Shown: positions 51,061 to 59,158 of the stretch, piece by piece
How positions within the stretch are numbered: position 1 is the first letter of the stretch
Layout: every line of letters begins with the position of its first letter
Assembly: GCA_963711035.1 (NCBI GenBank)
Contig: CAVQCN010000003.1
Coordinates: forward strand, 496,001 to 560,000
Length of the DNA: 64,000 bases
Source: WHTK01 sp963711035
GTDB taxonomy: Bacteria; Chloroflexota; Dehalococcoidia; DSTF01; WHTK01
Direction of reading: 5' to 3'
Program-made: the position numbers and the translations under genes
The notes under the pieces: generated by a model
What the model was told of the DNA's origin: nothing
What the model saw: the letters and a program-made list of their open reading frames with translations, nothing else
Databases searched by the model: none

Positions 51061-51426
51061 GTGGCTACGCATGCCCTGTTCGACTTGAAGCTGGCGCTGG
51101 ACGAGGACTCAGCGTACTGTCCGGTGCGCGCTACTCTGGCGCTGCTCGGTCAGAAGTGGGTGCCCCGCATCATCTACGAGCTGATGGAGGGCAAGCGCCG
51201 CTTCAATGAGCTCGCCTGCGCCGTTGGCGGCTGCAACTCTCGTACGCTGCGCGACCGTCTCAAGGGCCTCGAGGAGATGGGCATCATCGAACGCCACGTC
51301 GTCGCTGTGATGCCGCCCTGGGTCGAGTACGACCTCTCGCCGAAGGGCCGCGAGCTGGGTCTGGCGCTGCGCCGCCTGGAACAGTGGGGCCGCTCCTACA
51401 TGAACGAGCCCATTAGCCAGGCGTGA
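51061..51426 (+). CDS. HxlR family transcriptional regulator
   Basis: A 121-residue winged-helix regulator. AYCPVRATLALLGQKWVPRI includes the conserved Cys and the LGQKW motif, followed by RFNELACAVGGCNSRTLRDR and YDLSPKGRELGLAL. I place the start at GTG 51061 because TACACT (51049-51054) lies 6 bases before it, as for leaderless mRNAs, and neither it nor ATG 51043 has a ribosome site. The conserved Cys may sense oxidants or aldehydes as in other HxlR proteins. Its stop overlaps the first hotdog gene, whose operon it probably controls. Confidence 0.85.
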   Translation: MATHALFDLKLALDEDSAYCPVRATLALLGQKWVPRIIYELMEGKRRFNELACAVGGCNSRTLRDRLKGLEEMGIIERHVVAVMPPWVEYDLSPKGRELGLALRRLEQWGRSYMNEPISQA

Positions 51427-51824
51427 CCACTGCCCTCACCGATTTCTCCGCCGGCCACTCCTTCGAAACCGTAACCTTCACGGTCGACGCCGAGCGCGCC
51501 CGTGCCTATCGCGACGCCGTGGGTGACGTGCTGCCGTTGTACGACGAAAACGGCCTCGTGCCGCCGCTCGCGCTGGCTGCGTTCGCCCTCGGCGTGTTGC
51601 TCGAAAGCGTGCGTCTGCCAGACGGGAGCCTTCACATAAACGAGTCCGTCAGCTTCCTCAAGCCTGTGCCCGCCGGCGCCGAAGTCGAGTGCCGCGCCAC
51701 GCTGGTGCAGCGCTCGCTGCGAGCCGGTTTCGTCGTCTCCGTCATCGAGTCCGAGGTGCTGCACGACGGCACGCCGGCCCTGATGGCGCGTGCCACCGTG
51801 ATGTCGCCGGGAGGCGCCACATGA
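51423..51824 (+). CDS. Hotdog-fold protein (MaoC N-terminal-like dehydratase subunit)
   Basis: A 133-residue hotdog protein resembling the non-catalytic FAS1-like/MaoC N-terminal half: SFETVTFTVDAERARAYRDA then VGDVLPLYDENGLVPPLALA and LPDGSLHINESVSFLKPVPA. The Asp/His pair of active hydratases is not obvious. It starts at GTG overlapping the regulator stop and overlaps the MaoC gene by 4 bases, so the two are very probably the two halves of a heteromeric enoyl-CoA hydratase. Confidence 0.82.
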   Translation: MTTALTDFSAGHSFETVTFTVDAERARAYRDAVGDVLPLYDENGLVPPLALAAFALGVLLESVRLPDGSLHINESVSFLKPVPAGAEVECRATLVQRSLRAGFVVSVIESEVLHDGTPALMARATVMSPGGAT

Positions 51825-52204
51825 GCCCCGTCGACGTCAGGCCCGTCGTGCGTCCACTGACGCAGGAGATGCTCAACCGCTACGCCGAGGCCAGCGGCGA
51901 CCACAACCCGATCCACATCGACGAGGCCTTCGCCCGTACGACGCAGATGGGCGGTACGATCGCGCACGGCATGCTAGTGCTGGCCGTGATGTCGGAGATG
52001 ATGACGGCGGCCTTCGGCAAGACATGGCTCGCGGCCGGCAGCCTCGACGTGCGCTTCCGCGCGCCGGCCCGGCCCGGCGACACGGTCACGGCCCGTGCCA
52101 AGGCGGTCGATGGCGGTAAAGACGGCCGCCAACGCTACGCCGTCGAGTGCGTCAATCAGAAGGACGAAGTCCTGATCTCTGGAAACGCCGAGGTGTCCGC
52201 ATGA
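51821..52204 (+). CDS. MaoC family enoyl-CoA hydratase subunit
   Basis: A 127-residue MaoC hotdog protein. YAEASGDHNPIHIDEAFART carries the catalytic Asp and His of R-specific enoyl-CoA hydratases, and GGTIAHGMLVLAVMSEMM is the next conserved block. It would hydrate enoyl-CoA in a fatty, branched or steroid acyl pathway. ATG 51821 overlaps the preceding stop and its own stop overlaps the thioesterase start, which indicates a tightly coupled operon. Confidence 0.92.
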   Translation: MSPVDVRPVVRPLTQEMLNRYAEASGDHNPIHIDEAFARTTQMGGTIAHGMLVLAVMSEMMTAAFGKTWLAAGSLDVRFRAPARPGDTVTARAKAVDGGKDGRQRYAVECVNQKDEVLISGNAEVSA

Positions 52205-52683
52205 GCGATCCCGAAGCGCCGAACCCCGAAGACCGCCCCGACCTGGCGCGCTGGTGCTACGCCTGCGGCGATCTCAACCCGCTGGGCCTGCACCTGCAGT
52301 TCGAGATGCTGCCGGACGGCTCCGCCCAGGCGCCGTTCGTGGCGCGACCGGAGCACCAGGGCTACCCGGGCTACGTGCACGGCGGCCTCGTTACGACGCT
52401 GCTCGACGAAGCGATGGGTTGGGCGACGTACGGCAATCGCATCTGGGCCCTGACCGGCAAGATGGAGCTGCGCTTTCGCGGCCCCGTCCCGGCCGGCGAA
52501 CCACTGATCGTGCGCGGCCGCATCACGCGCGATCGTGGCCGCACCCTGGACGCCGACGCGACGCTGGTCGATGCCGACGGCAAGGTGCTCGCCGAAGCAA
52601 CCGCGATCCTTTTTCGCGCCACCGGTGAGCAAGCCCGCCAGATCGCTGAATCAGCCCGCGCTCTCGGCGTTCCCAGCGAGTAG
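52201..52683 (+). CDS. Hotdog-fold acyl-CoA thioesterase (PaaI type)
   Basis: A 160-residue thioesterase. The start CYACGDLNPLGLHLQFEMLP and the core PGYVHGGLVTTLLDEAMGWA match PaaI/THEM4-like enzymes, with the conserved His-Gly-Gly and the catalytic Asp/Glu on the central helix. It would release free acid from acyl-CoA. It is the last gene of the HxlR-hotdog operon and is followed by two hairpins. Confidence 0.9.
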   Translation: MSDPEAPNPEDRPDLARWCYACGDLNPLGLHLQFEMLPDGSAQAPFVARPEHQGYPGYVHGGLVTTLLDEAMGWATYGNRIWALTGKMELRFRGPVPAGEPLIVRGRITRDRGRTLDADATLVDADGKVLAEATAILFRATGEQARQIAESARALGVPSE

Positions 52684-52705
52684 ACGCAACATCGTCAGGC
52701 AAAAG

Positions 52706-52764
52706 CCCGGCCAGGAGGCCGGGGAGCAAGGCAGCGTACCCCGGCTTGAAAGCCGGGGCTTTTT
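52706..52764. terminator. Two consecutive hairpins with T tract
   Basis: The first hairpin (52706-52723) has 7-bp arms CCCGGCC/GGCCGGG. The second (52739-52758) has arms CCCCGGCT/AGCCGGGG and is followed by CTTTTT, a good intrinsic terminator for the hotdog operon. AAAAGCCCGGC at 52701 can also pair with the GCCGGGGCTTTT at the end, so alternative folds exist and the reverse direction would also have a T tract. Confidence 0.75.
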
Positions 52765-52789
52765 CATCGCTCGTTTCGACGGTGAAGTT

Positions 52790-52824
52790 CCCTCTCCCTC
52801 GGGGAGAGGGTCAAGGGTGAGGGG
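52790..52824. repeat. Intergenic hairpin repeat of the CCCTCTCC / GGAGAGGG type
   Basis: Arms CCCTCTCC and GGGGAGAGGG flank CTC, followed by TCAAGGGTGAGGGG. This sequence type occurs between genes in many bacterial genomes. Here it lies just beyond the stop of the minus-strand membrane protein and may help end its transcript. Confidence 0.5.
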
Positions 52825-52843
52825 TTCTAACGCTCTGTACCCA

Positions 52844-53680
52844 TCAAACAGCGGCCCCGGTGACGAACAGCAGGCCGCGGCCGACCGCCTCGCCCGCAAG
52901 GATGGCGCCGACCGCGATGTAGAGCAGCCCTGTCGCCGACATCATCGAGCGCTCCGTGCTGGACCGAAACGCCATGTAGGCCAGCGCGGCCGGGAAGGCG
53001 AGGCCAAGGCCGACGCGTAGCCAGAACGCCGGGTTCTGCGGCAGCGAGACGGCCAAGAGCGCGTCCGATTCAAAGTGCGAGCCGACGGGCACGATAGCGT
53101 TGATCGCGGTCGTCAGGGCGGCGAATAGCACGGCGCCGAGCGTGATCAGGGTGAGCTCGTTCAACGGTCCCTCGGGCAGCCGCGGGTTCACCAGGTACCA
53201 GTGGCCCCAGATCATCGCCACCATCGAGGCGCCGATGGTGGCGGCGCCGGCGAACATTGTGAGCAGCGGCCCCGCGACGCTCCAGGTTGGGTCACGCACG
53301 AGGAAGGCCATCAGGATGAGGTTGATGGCGCCGAGGCCGGTCATCGTGGCGCCGGCGGTGTGCGTGAGGAACTGCTCCTCCGGGTTTCGCACGAAGTAGA
53401 GGTAGACGAAGCTGAACAGCATCAGCGCCAGACTAACGCCGCGGATCGGCTGCATAAGGTCGGAATCAAGCGTGTAACCGCCGACCTCGCTCACAGGGTG
53501 GATGAACAGGGTGGTCAGGGCCAGCATCACGGCGCCGGCCACAATCATCCAGCTGCAGACGCGGATGAAACCGGACTCGAAGGTACCGCGTAGCTCGGCG
53601 TAGACCACGAGGGCGGCGACGCCGGCGGTGTACTGGCCGAGCAGCAGAAGCAGCGTGTAGGGTAGCGATTCGACGCTCAA
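52844..53680 (-). CDS. Polytopic membrane protein of unknown function
   Basis: A 278-residue protein with about eight membrane segments, spread evenly (for example YTLLLLLGQYTAGVAALVVY, GVSLALMLFSFVYLYFV, TIGASMVAMIWGHWYLVNPR). The GHWYLVNPRLP sequence after the fifth segment holds a His at the membrane edge and may bind haem or quinone, as in NrfD-like proteins; this is only a pattern impression. It starts at TTG without a strong ribosome site. A small lipoprotein gene lies upstream on the same strand (64-base gap). Confidence 0.75.
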   Translation of the reverse strand: MSVESLPYTLLLLLGQYTAGVAALVVYAELRGTFESGFIRVCSWMIVAGAVMLALTTLFIHPVSEVGGYTLDSDLMQPIRGVSLALMLFSFVYLYFVRNPEEQFLTHTAGATMTGLGAINLILMAFLVRDPTWSVAGPLLTMFAGAATIGASMVAMIWGHWYLVNPRLPEGPLNELTLITLGAVLFAALTTAINAIVPVGSHFESDALLAVSLPQNPAFWLRVGLGLAFPAALAYMAFRSSTERSMMSATGLLYIAVGAILAGEAVGRGLLFVTGAAV

Positions 53681-53744
53681 ATTGTTGGCCTGATCATGTC
53701 AGCGGCGCCTGCCTGGGTCAAACCAAAGCGTCTGGCAGCCATCG

Positions 53745-54218
53745 TCACGGCTTGTCGACTGTGAAGCTCGTGCCGATGCCGTTCTCCGTGGCGGCCGGCG
53801 TCAGGCAGGCGATGAAGTAGTCGCCCGGCTGGTCAACCGTGAACTCGAAGCTATATTCCTGCGGCTCGACCTTTTTCTTGTCGCCGGGCGCGGTCCCCGG
53901 CGAGGCCGGCAGGGTCACCGTGCCGACGGTCGTGGCCCGCTCCGGGAAGACGATCTTCTTCTGGTCCTTCGTAAGGTCGCTGCTGTCCTCGTACATGCAG
54001 GCAACTTCGACCGGCAACGGGTAGGCCTGCGTGACCGTGACCGTCACGGTGAGCGGCTTGCCGGGCAGAAAGTCGCCCGTCAGCTCGAGCTTGCGAAACA
54101 GCTCGGTGCCGTTGAAGGAGTCGACGAAGCGGACCCCGCAGGCAGTGAGGCCAAACAGCGCCAGGATGAGGAGAAGTAGCCGTGGTCTAAGGATTGGATG
54201 CAAGCCGCAGCGGATCAT
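53745..54218 (-). CDS. Small lipoprotein of unknown function
   Basis: A 157-residue lipoprotein: the signal LLLLILALFGLTAC ends in a lipobox. The mature part is beta-rich (FLPGKPLTVTVTVTQAYPLP, PQEYSFEFTVDQPGDYFIAC) and looks immunoglobulin- or cupredoxin-like, but copper ligands are not evident. ATG 54218 was chosen because AAGAGGG lies 9 bases upstream; an ATG 24 bases earlier is the alternative. It diverges from prfB. Function unknown. Confidence 0.72.
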   Translation of the reverse strand: MIRCGLHPILRPRLLLLILALFGLTACGVRFVDSFNGTELFRKLELTGDFLPGKPLTVTVTVTQAYPLPVEVACMYEDSSDLTKDQKKIVFPERATTVGTVTLPASPGTAPGDKKKVEPQEYSFEFTVDQPGDYFIACLTPAATENGIGTSFTVDKP

Positions 54219-54247
54219 AGCATCGGGCCCTCTTAGGGGCATCTCGG

Positions 54248-54273
54248 TTGTAGGCCACTCGCCTTGCTACAAT
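54248..54273 (+). promoter_or_regulatory. Possible prfB promoter
   Basis: GCTACAAT gives a good -10 (TACAAT, 54268-54273) 36 bases before the prfB start. TTGTAG lies only 14 bases upstream and TCGGTT 18 bases upstream, so the -35 is uncertain. Confidence 0.35.
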
Positions 54274-54308
54274 GGCTTCTACGCAGTTTTCAAAACGAAA
54301 GGCCCGCC

Positions 54309-55410
54309 GTGGAACCGCAAGAGCTCCTTCCCAATCTCGCCGCCCGCATCTCAGACGCGATGGTGCGTCTTTGACATCGCTCACCTAGAGACCGAAGCCC
54401 GCAACCTCGAAACGCAGTCCCAGGCGCCCGACTTCTGGAACGACCAGTCGACGGCGCAGTCGGCCATGCGCCGTCTCGCGTCCTTGAACGAGACCATCGA
54501 CACGTGGCAGACGCTGGAGCGGCGCGTCACCGACGCGACTGAGCTGCTCGAGCTGGCCCAGGCCGACTCGGACGACGAGATGATCGCGCAGGTCGGCAGC
54601 GAGGCCGACGCGATCGAAGCGGTATTGCAGAAGATCGAGCACCAGCTCGCCTTCAGCGGTCCGTACGACACTCGCAACGCCGTCCTGGCGATCCACGCCG
54701 GCGCCGGCGGCACCGAATCGCAGGACTGGGCGGAGATGCTGCTGCGTATGTACCTGCGCTGGTGCGAGGCGCACAACTTCACGACCGAGGTGCTGGACTC
54801 GACGATGGGTGAAGAGGCCGGCATCAAGAGCGTGACGGTGGAGGTGCAGGGCCGCAACGCCTACGGCTACCTGAGGAGCGAACGCGGTGTGCACCGTCTC
54901 GTGCGCTTGTCGCCCTTCGATGCGTCGCACGCTCGTCATACGTCGTTCGCGCTGGTCGAGGTGATGCCGGAGGCGGAAGAAGGCATCGAGGTGAGCATCA
55001 ACCCGGAGGACGTGCGCATCGACATCTACCACTCCTCCGGTCACGGCGGCCAGAACGTGCAGAAGGTGGCGACGGCGGTGCGTATCACGCACATCCCGAC
55101 CGGCATCGTCGTGACGTGCCAGAACGAGCGCTCGCAGGGGCGCAACAAGGAGTCAGCGCTGCGTGTGCTGGAAGCGCGCCTGCTCGAGAAGGAAGTCGAG
55201 CGGCGAGCGGAGGAGCAGGCGAAGCTCAAGGGCGAGCACGTCGAGATGGGATGGGGCAACCAGATCCGCAGCTACGTGCTGCAGCCCTATCGCATGGTGA
55301 AAGACCACCGCACGAACTACGAGACATCGAACGCGAACGCCGTCCTGGACGGTGATCTCGACGAGTTCATGCTGGCGTATCTTAGATCGACGATAGGGAG
55401 CGAAGCGTGA
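54309..55410 (+). CDS. prfB: Peptide chain release factor 2 with programmed +1 frameshift
   Basis: RF2 frees finished proteins at UGA and UAA codons. The gene starts in one frame at GTG 54309 (VEPQELLPNLAARISDAMVR), meets an in-frame TGA at 54372-54374 inside CTT TGA C, and continues in the +1 frame as DIAHLETEARNLE, giving 366 residues, close to the 365 of E. coli. The catalytic GGQ loop is in YHSSGHGGQNVQKV. AAAGG precedes the GTG. The Shine-Dalgarno-like stimulator that normally precedes the shift site is weak here (ATGGTG in place of AGGGGG). It overlaps the peptidase gene by 4 bases. Confidence 0.94.
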
Positions 55411-56762
55411 GACGATTCCTGACCGTAGCTCTGGCCCTGAGCCTCCTGCTCTTCGGCGGTCTGCTCATCGGCTCACCTGCGGTCGCGGACGGCATCCAGG
55501 TGACCGATCAGGGAGCGCAGAACCAGTTCCCGAACGGCATACGAGTAACCCTGTCGGCCTCCAGCACTGCCGACATTACGGCGGTGCGACTGCACTTCCG
55601 CATTCTGCCGGACGGCCCGCGTTCAACAGCCAATGGTCTCTGCACGACGGGCCGCGTCATCAGTTGCACCTACGACGTTGGAGCTGGCTCCAAGCTCGTG
55701 CCCGGTGAGGATGTCCGTTTCTCCTGGGAAATCAGCGATGCAAACGGCAACCAGATCACGTCGGAAGAGCAGGACGTCGTTTACCAAGACAACCGTTTCC
55801 AGTGGCAGTCGATCAAGAATGACCAGGCAACGCTGTACTACTACAGCGGAAGCGCAAGCTCTAATCAGCAGCTGCTCGATGCCGCTTCGAGCACGCTCGA
55901 CAAGTTTTCGAAGATCGAAGGGACGAGCTTTGAGTTCCCTATCAAGGTGTGGGTCTACGCCAGCCCGCAGGACTTGCAGGCGGCGGTCAGTAACTTCGGC
56001 CAGGGCGTCATTGGCGGTGAGGTCGAGATTTCCGACACCGCTCTCGTGGCACGCGGCTTCGAGGACGTCAAGGCAACCTTGCAGCACGAAGTGACGCACC
56101 TGGTGACGGCGCGGGCAATGCGTTCTGACCAACCCGTCGGTGACGATTACGTGCGCTACGATATGCCTCTCTGGCTCAACGAGGGGATATCTGTCTATGC
56201 CCAGGGTTCGCCGGGGGCTGCCTATGGGGGTGCTCTGGATGACGCTGTGCGTACCGACCACCTGCTGCCCATCACGAGCCTGACGCCTTCGCTCCGCGAC
56301 AGTGGCAACACGGTGAACCTCTGGTACGGCGAAGCCGGATCGCTCGTGGGTTATCTGATCGATACCTACGGGGACGAGAAGTTCGCGGCGTTCATCAAGG
56401 CGCTGCGCAACAACCTGATCGAAGACGCCTTGCAGCAAGCGTACGGCTTCGGCCTCAACGACTGGCAGAATCAATGGCGCCAGAGCCTCGGCCTCAAGCC
56501 CATCGAGGACACGACGAGCAGCAGGCAGAGTGGAGCCCAGGAAATCCCCACCCTGGTGCCGCTGGGCGCCCCGCAATCGATCTCGGCCGCCCCGGTCGCC
56601 ACGGCCACGCCTCGCGTCAACAACTCCGCTGCCACATCGACCGATAGCGGTGGCGGCTCGTCCGCCTTGCCGATTGCCGCAGGCGTAGCGCTCATCGTCA
56701 TCGTGCTGGCGGGCGGCGGCTTCGTCCTGCTCAGGCGCCGCTCGCGCTCGCCTGCTGCCTAA
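55407..56762 (+). CDS. Secreted membrane-anchored HExxH metallopeptidase
   Basis: A 451-residue peptidase of the MA (gluzincin-like) clan. A signal peptide (LALSLLLFGGLLIGSPAVA) precedes a beta domain and the catalytic region with LQHEVTHLVTARAM (zinc HExxH) and PLWLNEGISVYAQG (third ligand Glu). Near the C-terminus a membrane segment (LPIAAGVALIVIVLAGGGFV) and the basic tail RRRSRS anchor it, so the catalytic domain faces outward. GTG 55407 overlaps the prfB stop. Substrate unknown. Confidence 0.88.
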   Translation: MRRFLTVALALSLLLFGGLLIGSPAVADGIQVTDQGAQNQFPNGIRVTLSASSTADITAVRLHFRILPDGPRSTANGLCTTGRVISCTYDVGAGSKLVPGEDVRFSWEISDANGNQITSEEQDVVYQDNRFQWQSIKNDQATLYYYSGSASSNQQLLDAASSTLDKFSKIEGTSFEFPIKVWVYASPQDLQAAVSNFGQGVIGGEVEISDTALVARGFEDVKATLQHEVTHLVTARAMRSDQPVGDDYVRYDMPLWLNEGISVYAQGSPGAAYGGALDDAVRTDHLLPITSLTPSLRDSGNTVNLWYGEAGSLVGYLIDTYGDEKFAAFIKALRNNLIEDALQQAYGFGLNDWQNQWRQSLGLKPIEDTTSSRQSGAQEIPTLVPLGAPQSISAAPVATATPRVNNSAATSTDSGGGSSALPIAAGVALIVIVLAGGGFVLLRRRSRSPAA

Positions 56763-56853
56763 ACGTCACGGGTTTCGGAGACAGTCGGCGGCCGGTCTTC
56801 AGTCGCTTCGCCGTCGAAGACGCCTACGCGCGGTAACGCCGCCACGCAGTGGC

Positions 56854-57516
56854 CTAGCGATGGGTGTCTGCCGTGCCCTTGCCCGTCGTCGGCGCCTTCT
56901 GCTGTAGTTCCAGGAACGTCGCGCCGAAGAGCATCGGCCGGTAATCGTACAGCGCCGCTGTGCCGCCGATCGCGTCCGGAACCATGAAGAAGCTGTAGCC
57001 CTGGTCACGAAGGGCGCTGAACGTGTCGTAGGTCAGGAGCCAGACGTAGCGAATGTCGTGCTGCGTATCGACTGCTTCGCCGCGGTCCGAGAGCATGCTG
57101 ATGGCGCCGTAGTCCTTCTGCAGGATCTCGTCCTTGAGGTGGTCGCGGCCGCGTATGGCCAGCTGCGGGAAGATGAAGCCTGACAGCACGACGGAGTGAT
57201 CGGGCACGTTGTCATTCAGGATTTCGTTCACGAACTCGTGCTGCTGGTCCATCGTCTGCACGTTCGAGAAGATGAGGCCGCGGCCGATGCTGGCCGTGCG
57301 TAACGCCGAGAGGTCGACGGCGTCCGAGGCGGTCGTCACGTCGATCACGCCTGCGAACAGGATGCCCGCAACGGCGATCACGAGGGCGATGGGCTTGAAG
57401 TAGCGCGCCATGATCAGCATGCCGAAGGGGAACACGGGGATCAGGTAGGCGATCTCGTGCGGCAGGCGCGAGAACGTGGCGAAGTAGACGAAGATGACCG
57501 CGCACCACACCGCCAC
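56854..57516 (-). CDS. GT-C glycosyltransferase, C-terminal part after a frameshift
   Basis: This frame encodes the C-terminal 220 or so residues of the gene whose start is at 58369. It has membrane segments (VWCAVIFVYFATFSRLPHEI, YFKPIALVIAVAGILFAGVI) and a final soluble domain (NDNVPDHSVVLSGFIFPQLA, YSFFMVPDAIGGTAALYDYR). The GTG at 57516 has no ribosome site and lies inside what should be a continuous sequence, so it is probably not a true start. Removing one G from the GGGG at 57541-57544 joins the two parts. Confidence 0.65.
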   Translation of the reverse strand: MAVWCAVIFVYFATFSRLPHEIAYLIPVFPFGMLIMARYFKPIALVIAVAGILFAGVIDVTTASDAVDLSALRTASIGRGLIFSNVQTMDQQHEFVNEILNDNVPDHSVVLSGFIFPQLAIRGRDHLKDEILQKDYGAISMLSDRGEAVDTQHDIRYVWLLTYDTFSALRDQGYSFFMVPDAIGGTAALYDYRPMLFGATFLELQQKAPTTGKGTADTHR

Positions 57517-58369
57517 GTGGTGGTCGTGCAGGACGATCGCGGGGCAGCTGCTTGAGGCGTGAGAGCGAGAGCGCGGCGCCGGCCAGCACGGCCAGGCAGC
57601 CGATGACGCCGAGCGACTCCTTACTCAGCAGGCGCAGCACGTCGCGCCAGCCGACCGAGGCGTCGAAGTAGTTGAGGAAGTGCAGGCCGTACACCGCCAG
57701 CACCGGCGCGTAGCCCAGCGCCGACACGCCGCCGGCGGCCAGCGAAAACGGCACGATTGGGCGCCAACCCATCTGTTTCCAGAGGAGATACACCATCGGC
57801 GGCCAGAAGATAACGCTCTGCAGGCGGAATCCGACGGCCGCGCCGAGCAGGAGGCCGGCCAGCAGCGGCCGGTCCTTCAGGCCGCTGTAGTAGGAGCCGA
57901 GCAGCAAGGTCAGCGTCCACATGTAGTCCATGGTCGCGACGCTGTTGATGAAGAGCAGCGGCGTGAACGCGAAGCCGATCACGACGAGCCCCGGGTACTG
58001 CAGCCGGTGGAACTGCACGATGCGCGCGAAAACCCAGACGCCGACGAGCGAGGCCAGCGCCGTCGCCAGGTTGGTGGCGATCCAGCCGCCCGGGATGAAC
58101 AGCGTGATCACGAACTCGTGCAGCGGGTTGGCGGGCAGGCGGGACGGGAAGTAGCTGCCGGTATCGAGCAGGTGATGCGCCGTCAGGGCGACGCGCCACG
58201 CGTCCGGGTCGGTGCCGTAGCCGAAGTTGAGGAACGGGATGCGCAGCGCGATGAAGAGGAAGGCAAGGGGTGCGAACGCTCTCGACTGAGCGAAGTCGGT
58301 CTCGAAGAGCTGTATAAACCAGGCGATGATCGCGCTGGACGGGCGGGTTACAGCGGTGCTTGCTTCCAT
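57212..58369 (-). CDS. GT-C fold membrane glycosyltransferase, N-terminal part (frameshifted)
   Basis: The start of a GT-C glycosyltransferase of the ArnT/PMT type that would transfer a sugar from a polyprenyl phosphate carrier outside the membrane. FGYGTDPDAWRVALTAHHLL contains the catalytic-loop Asp, followed by many membrane segments (GLVVIGFAFTPLLFINSVAT, MDYMWTLTLLLGSYYSGLKD). Normal coding ends near 57545; beyond that the frame reads Arg/Pro-rich nonsense to 57212, while the correct continuation lies in the frame of 56854-57516. One extra base in a GGGG run is the cause, so this is a recent mutation or a sequencing error. It is last in the lipid operon, 3 bases from the thioredoxin gene. 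Confidence 0.75.
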   Translation of the reverse strand: MEASTAVTRPSSAIIAWFIQLFETDFAQSRAFAPLAFLFIALRIPFLNFGYGTDPDAWRVALTAHHLLDTGSYFPSRLPANPLHEFVITLFIPGGWIATNLATALASLVGVWVFARIVQFHRLQYPGLVVIGFAFTPLLFINSVATMDYMWTLTLLLGSYYSGLKDRPLLAGLLLGAAVGFRLQSVIFWPPMVYLLWKQMGWRPIVPFSLAAGGVSALGYAPVLAVYGLHFLNYFDASVGWRDVLRLLSKESLGVIGCLAVLAGAALSLSRLKQLPRDRPARPPRGGVVRGHLRLLRHVLAPAARDRLPDPRVPLRHADHGALLQAHRPRDRRCGHPVRRRDRRDDRLGRRRPLGVTHGQHRPRPHLLERADDGPAARVRERNPE

Positions 58370-58372
58370 CAG

Positions 58373-59158
58373 CTATCCCGGAATGATCAGGCCGCTGCTC
58401 GTCGTCGTGTAGGACTCGCGGCGCTCCTGCGTCTGTGTCGCGGCGGCTAGCGGCGTTGCAGGTATTCCGGCGAGGGCGGCAGGCAGGGGCTTGTTCTCGA
58501 CGACGCCGGCGACGAGCTCGGCGAGCTGCGCCTCCGGCATCGCGCCCGCCAGGATGGGGCGGTCATTGATCACGATGGTTGGGGTGGCGCGCACGTCGTA
58601 TCGCTGAACCAGGGAGGGGAACTCGGTCGCCTCGATGACGTCGACCTTGATCTTCACGTTGTGCAGCGCGAAGCGGAAGGCGGCGAACGCGACGTCGGGC
58701 GAGTTGAGGCAGGACGGCACGACAAACACCTGCAGTCGTACCTCGGAGCGTATGCGGCGCAGCAGACGCTGCGTCTCGGGCAGCAGGCTGCCGGCGCCCT
58801 TCGACGCCTCGATAAGTGTCTCGATGAACGGGACGAACTGGGTGCCCGTGGGCATGCCGAAGAAACGCAGCGGCCGGTTCGTCTTGCCGCGGATCACGAG
58901 TGCCGGCACCTTGTCGACGCCGAGCTCGGCGGCCTCCGCCGGGGCGTCTCGCAGCTCGTGCACCGTCAGGGCGATGCGGTCGCTGAGCACGGCGAGTTCC
59001 TGGACCAGCATGTGGGCGTCCTCGCAGAACTCGCAGGGCTGCTGGCCGGGCAGCGTCAGCGGTGACGGGCGCTGCCAGAAGAGGTCGAGGCGCAGCCGGC
59101 TTGTGAGGTCCTGGCGGAAGCGCTGGCGGATGCGCTCCTGGTCCGGCGCCGGAATCAC
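58373..59158 (-). CDS. Double thioredoxin-fold protein (glutaredoxin-like PDO type)
   Basis: A 261-residue cytoplasmic protein with two thioredoxin folds in tandem, as in protein disulfide oxidoreductases. The first has QQPCEFCEDAHML, a CEFC redox site, and KVPALVIRG; the second keeps the cis-Pro ATPTIVINDRPILAG but has PSCLNSP, with only one Cys. So one active dithiol and one degenerate site are expected. GTG 59158 overlaps the phosphatidyltransferase stop and has AAAGGA 9 bases upstream. Its presence in a lipid operon is unusual. Confidence 0.85.
   Translation of the reverse strand: MIPAPDQERIRQRFRQDLTSRLRLDLFWQRPSPLTLPGQQPCEFCEDAHMLVQELAVLSDRIALTVHELRDAPAEAAELGVDKVPALVIRGKTNRPLRFFGMPTGTQFVPFIETLIEASKGAGSLLPETQRLLRRIRSEVRLQVFVVPSCLNSPDVAFAAFRFALHNVKIKVDVIEATEFPSLVQRYDVRATPTIVINDRPILAGAMPEAQLAELVAGVVENKPLPAALAGIPATPLAAATQTQERRESYTTTSSGLIIPG

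Noticed and set aside
54031..54372. prfB start upstream in the +1 frame at 54031
   Set aside because: That stretch is antisense to the lipoprotein gene and reads as nonsense. The zero-frame GTG with CTT TGA C gives the conserved RF2 length.
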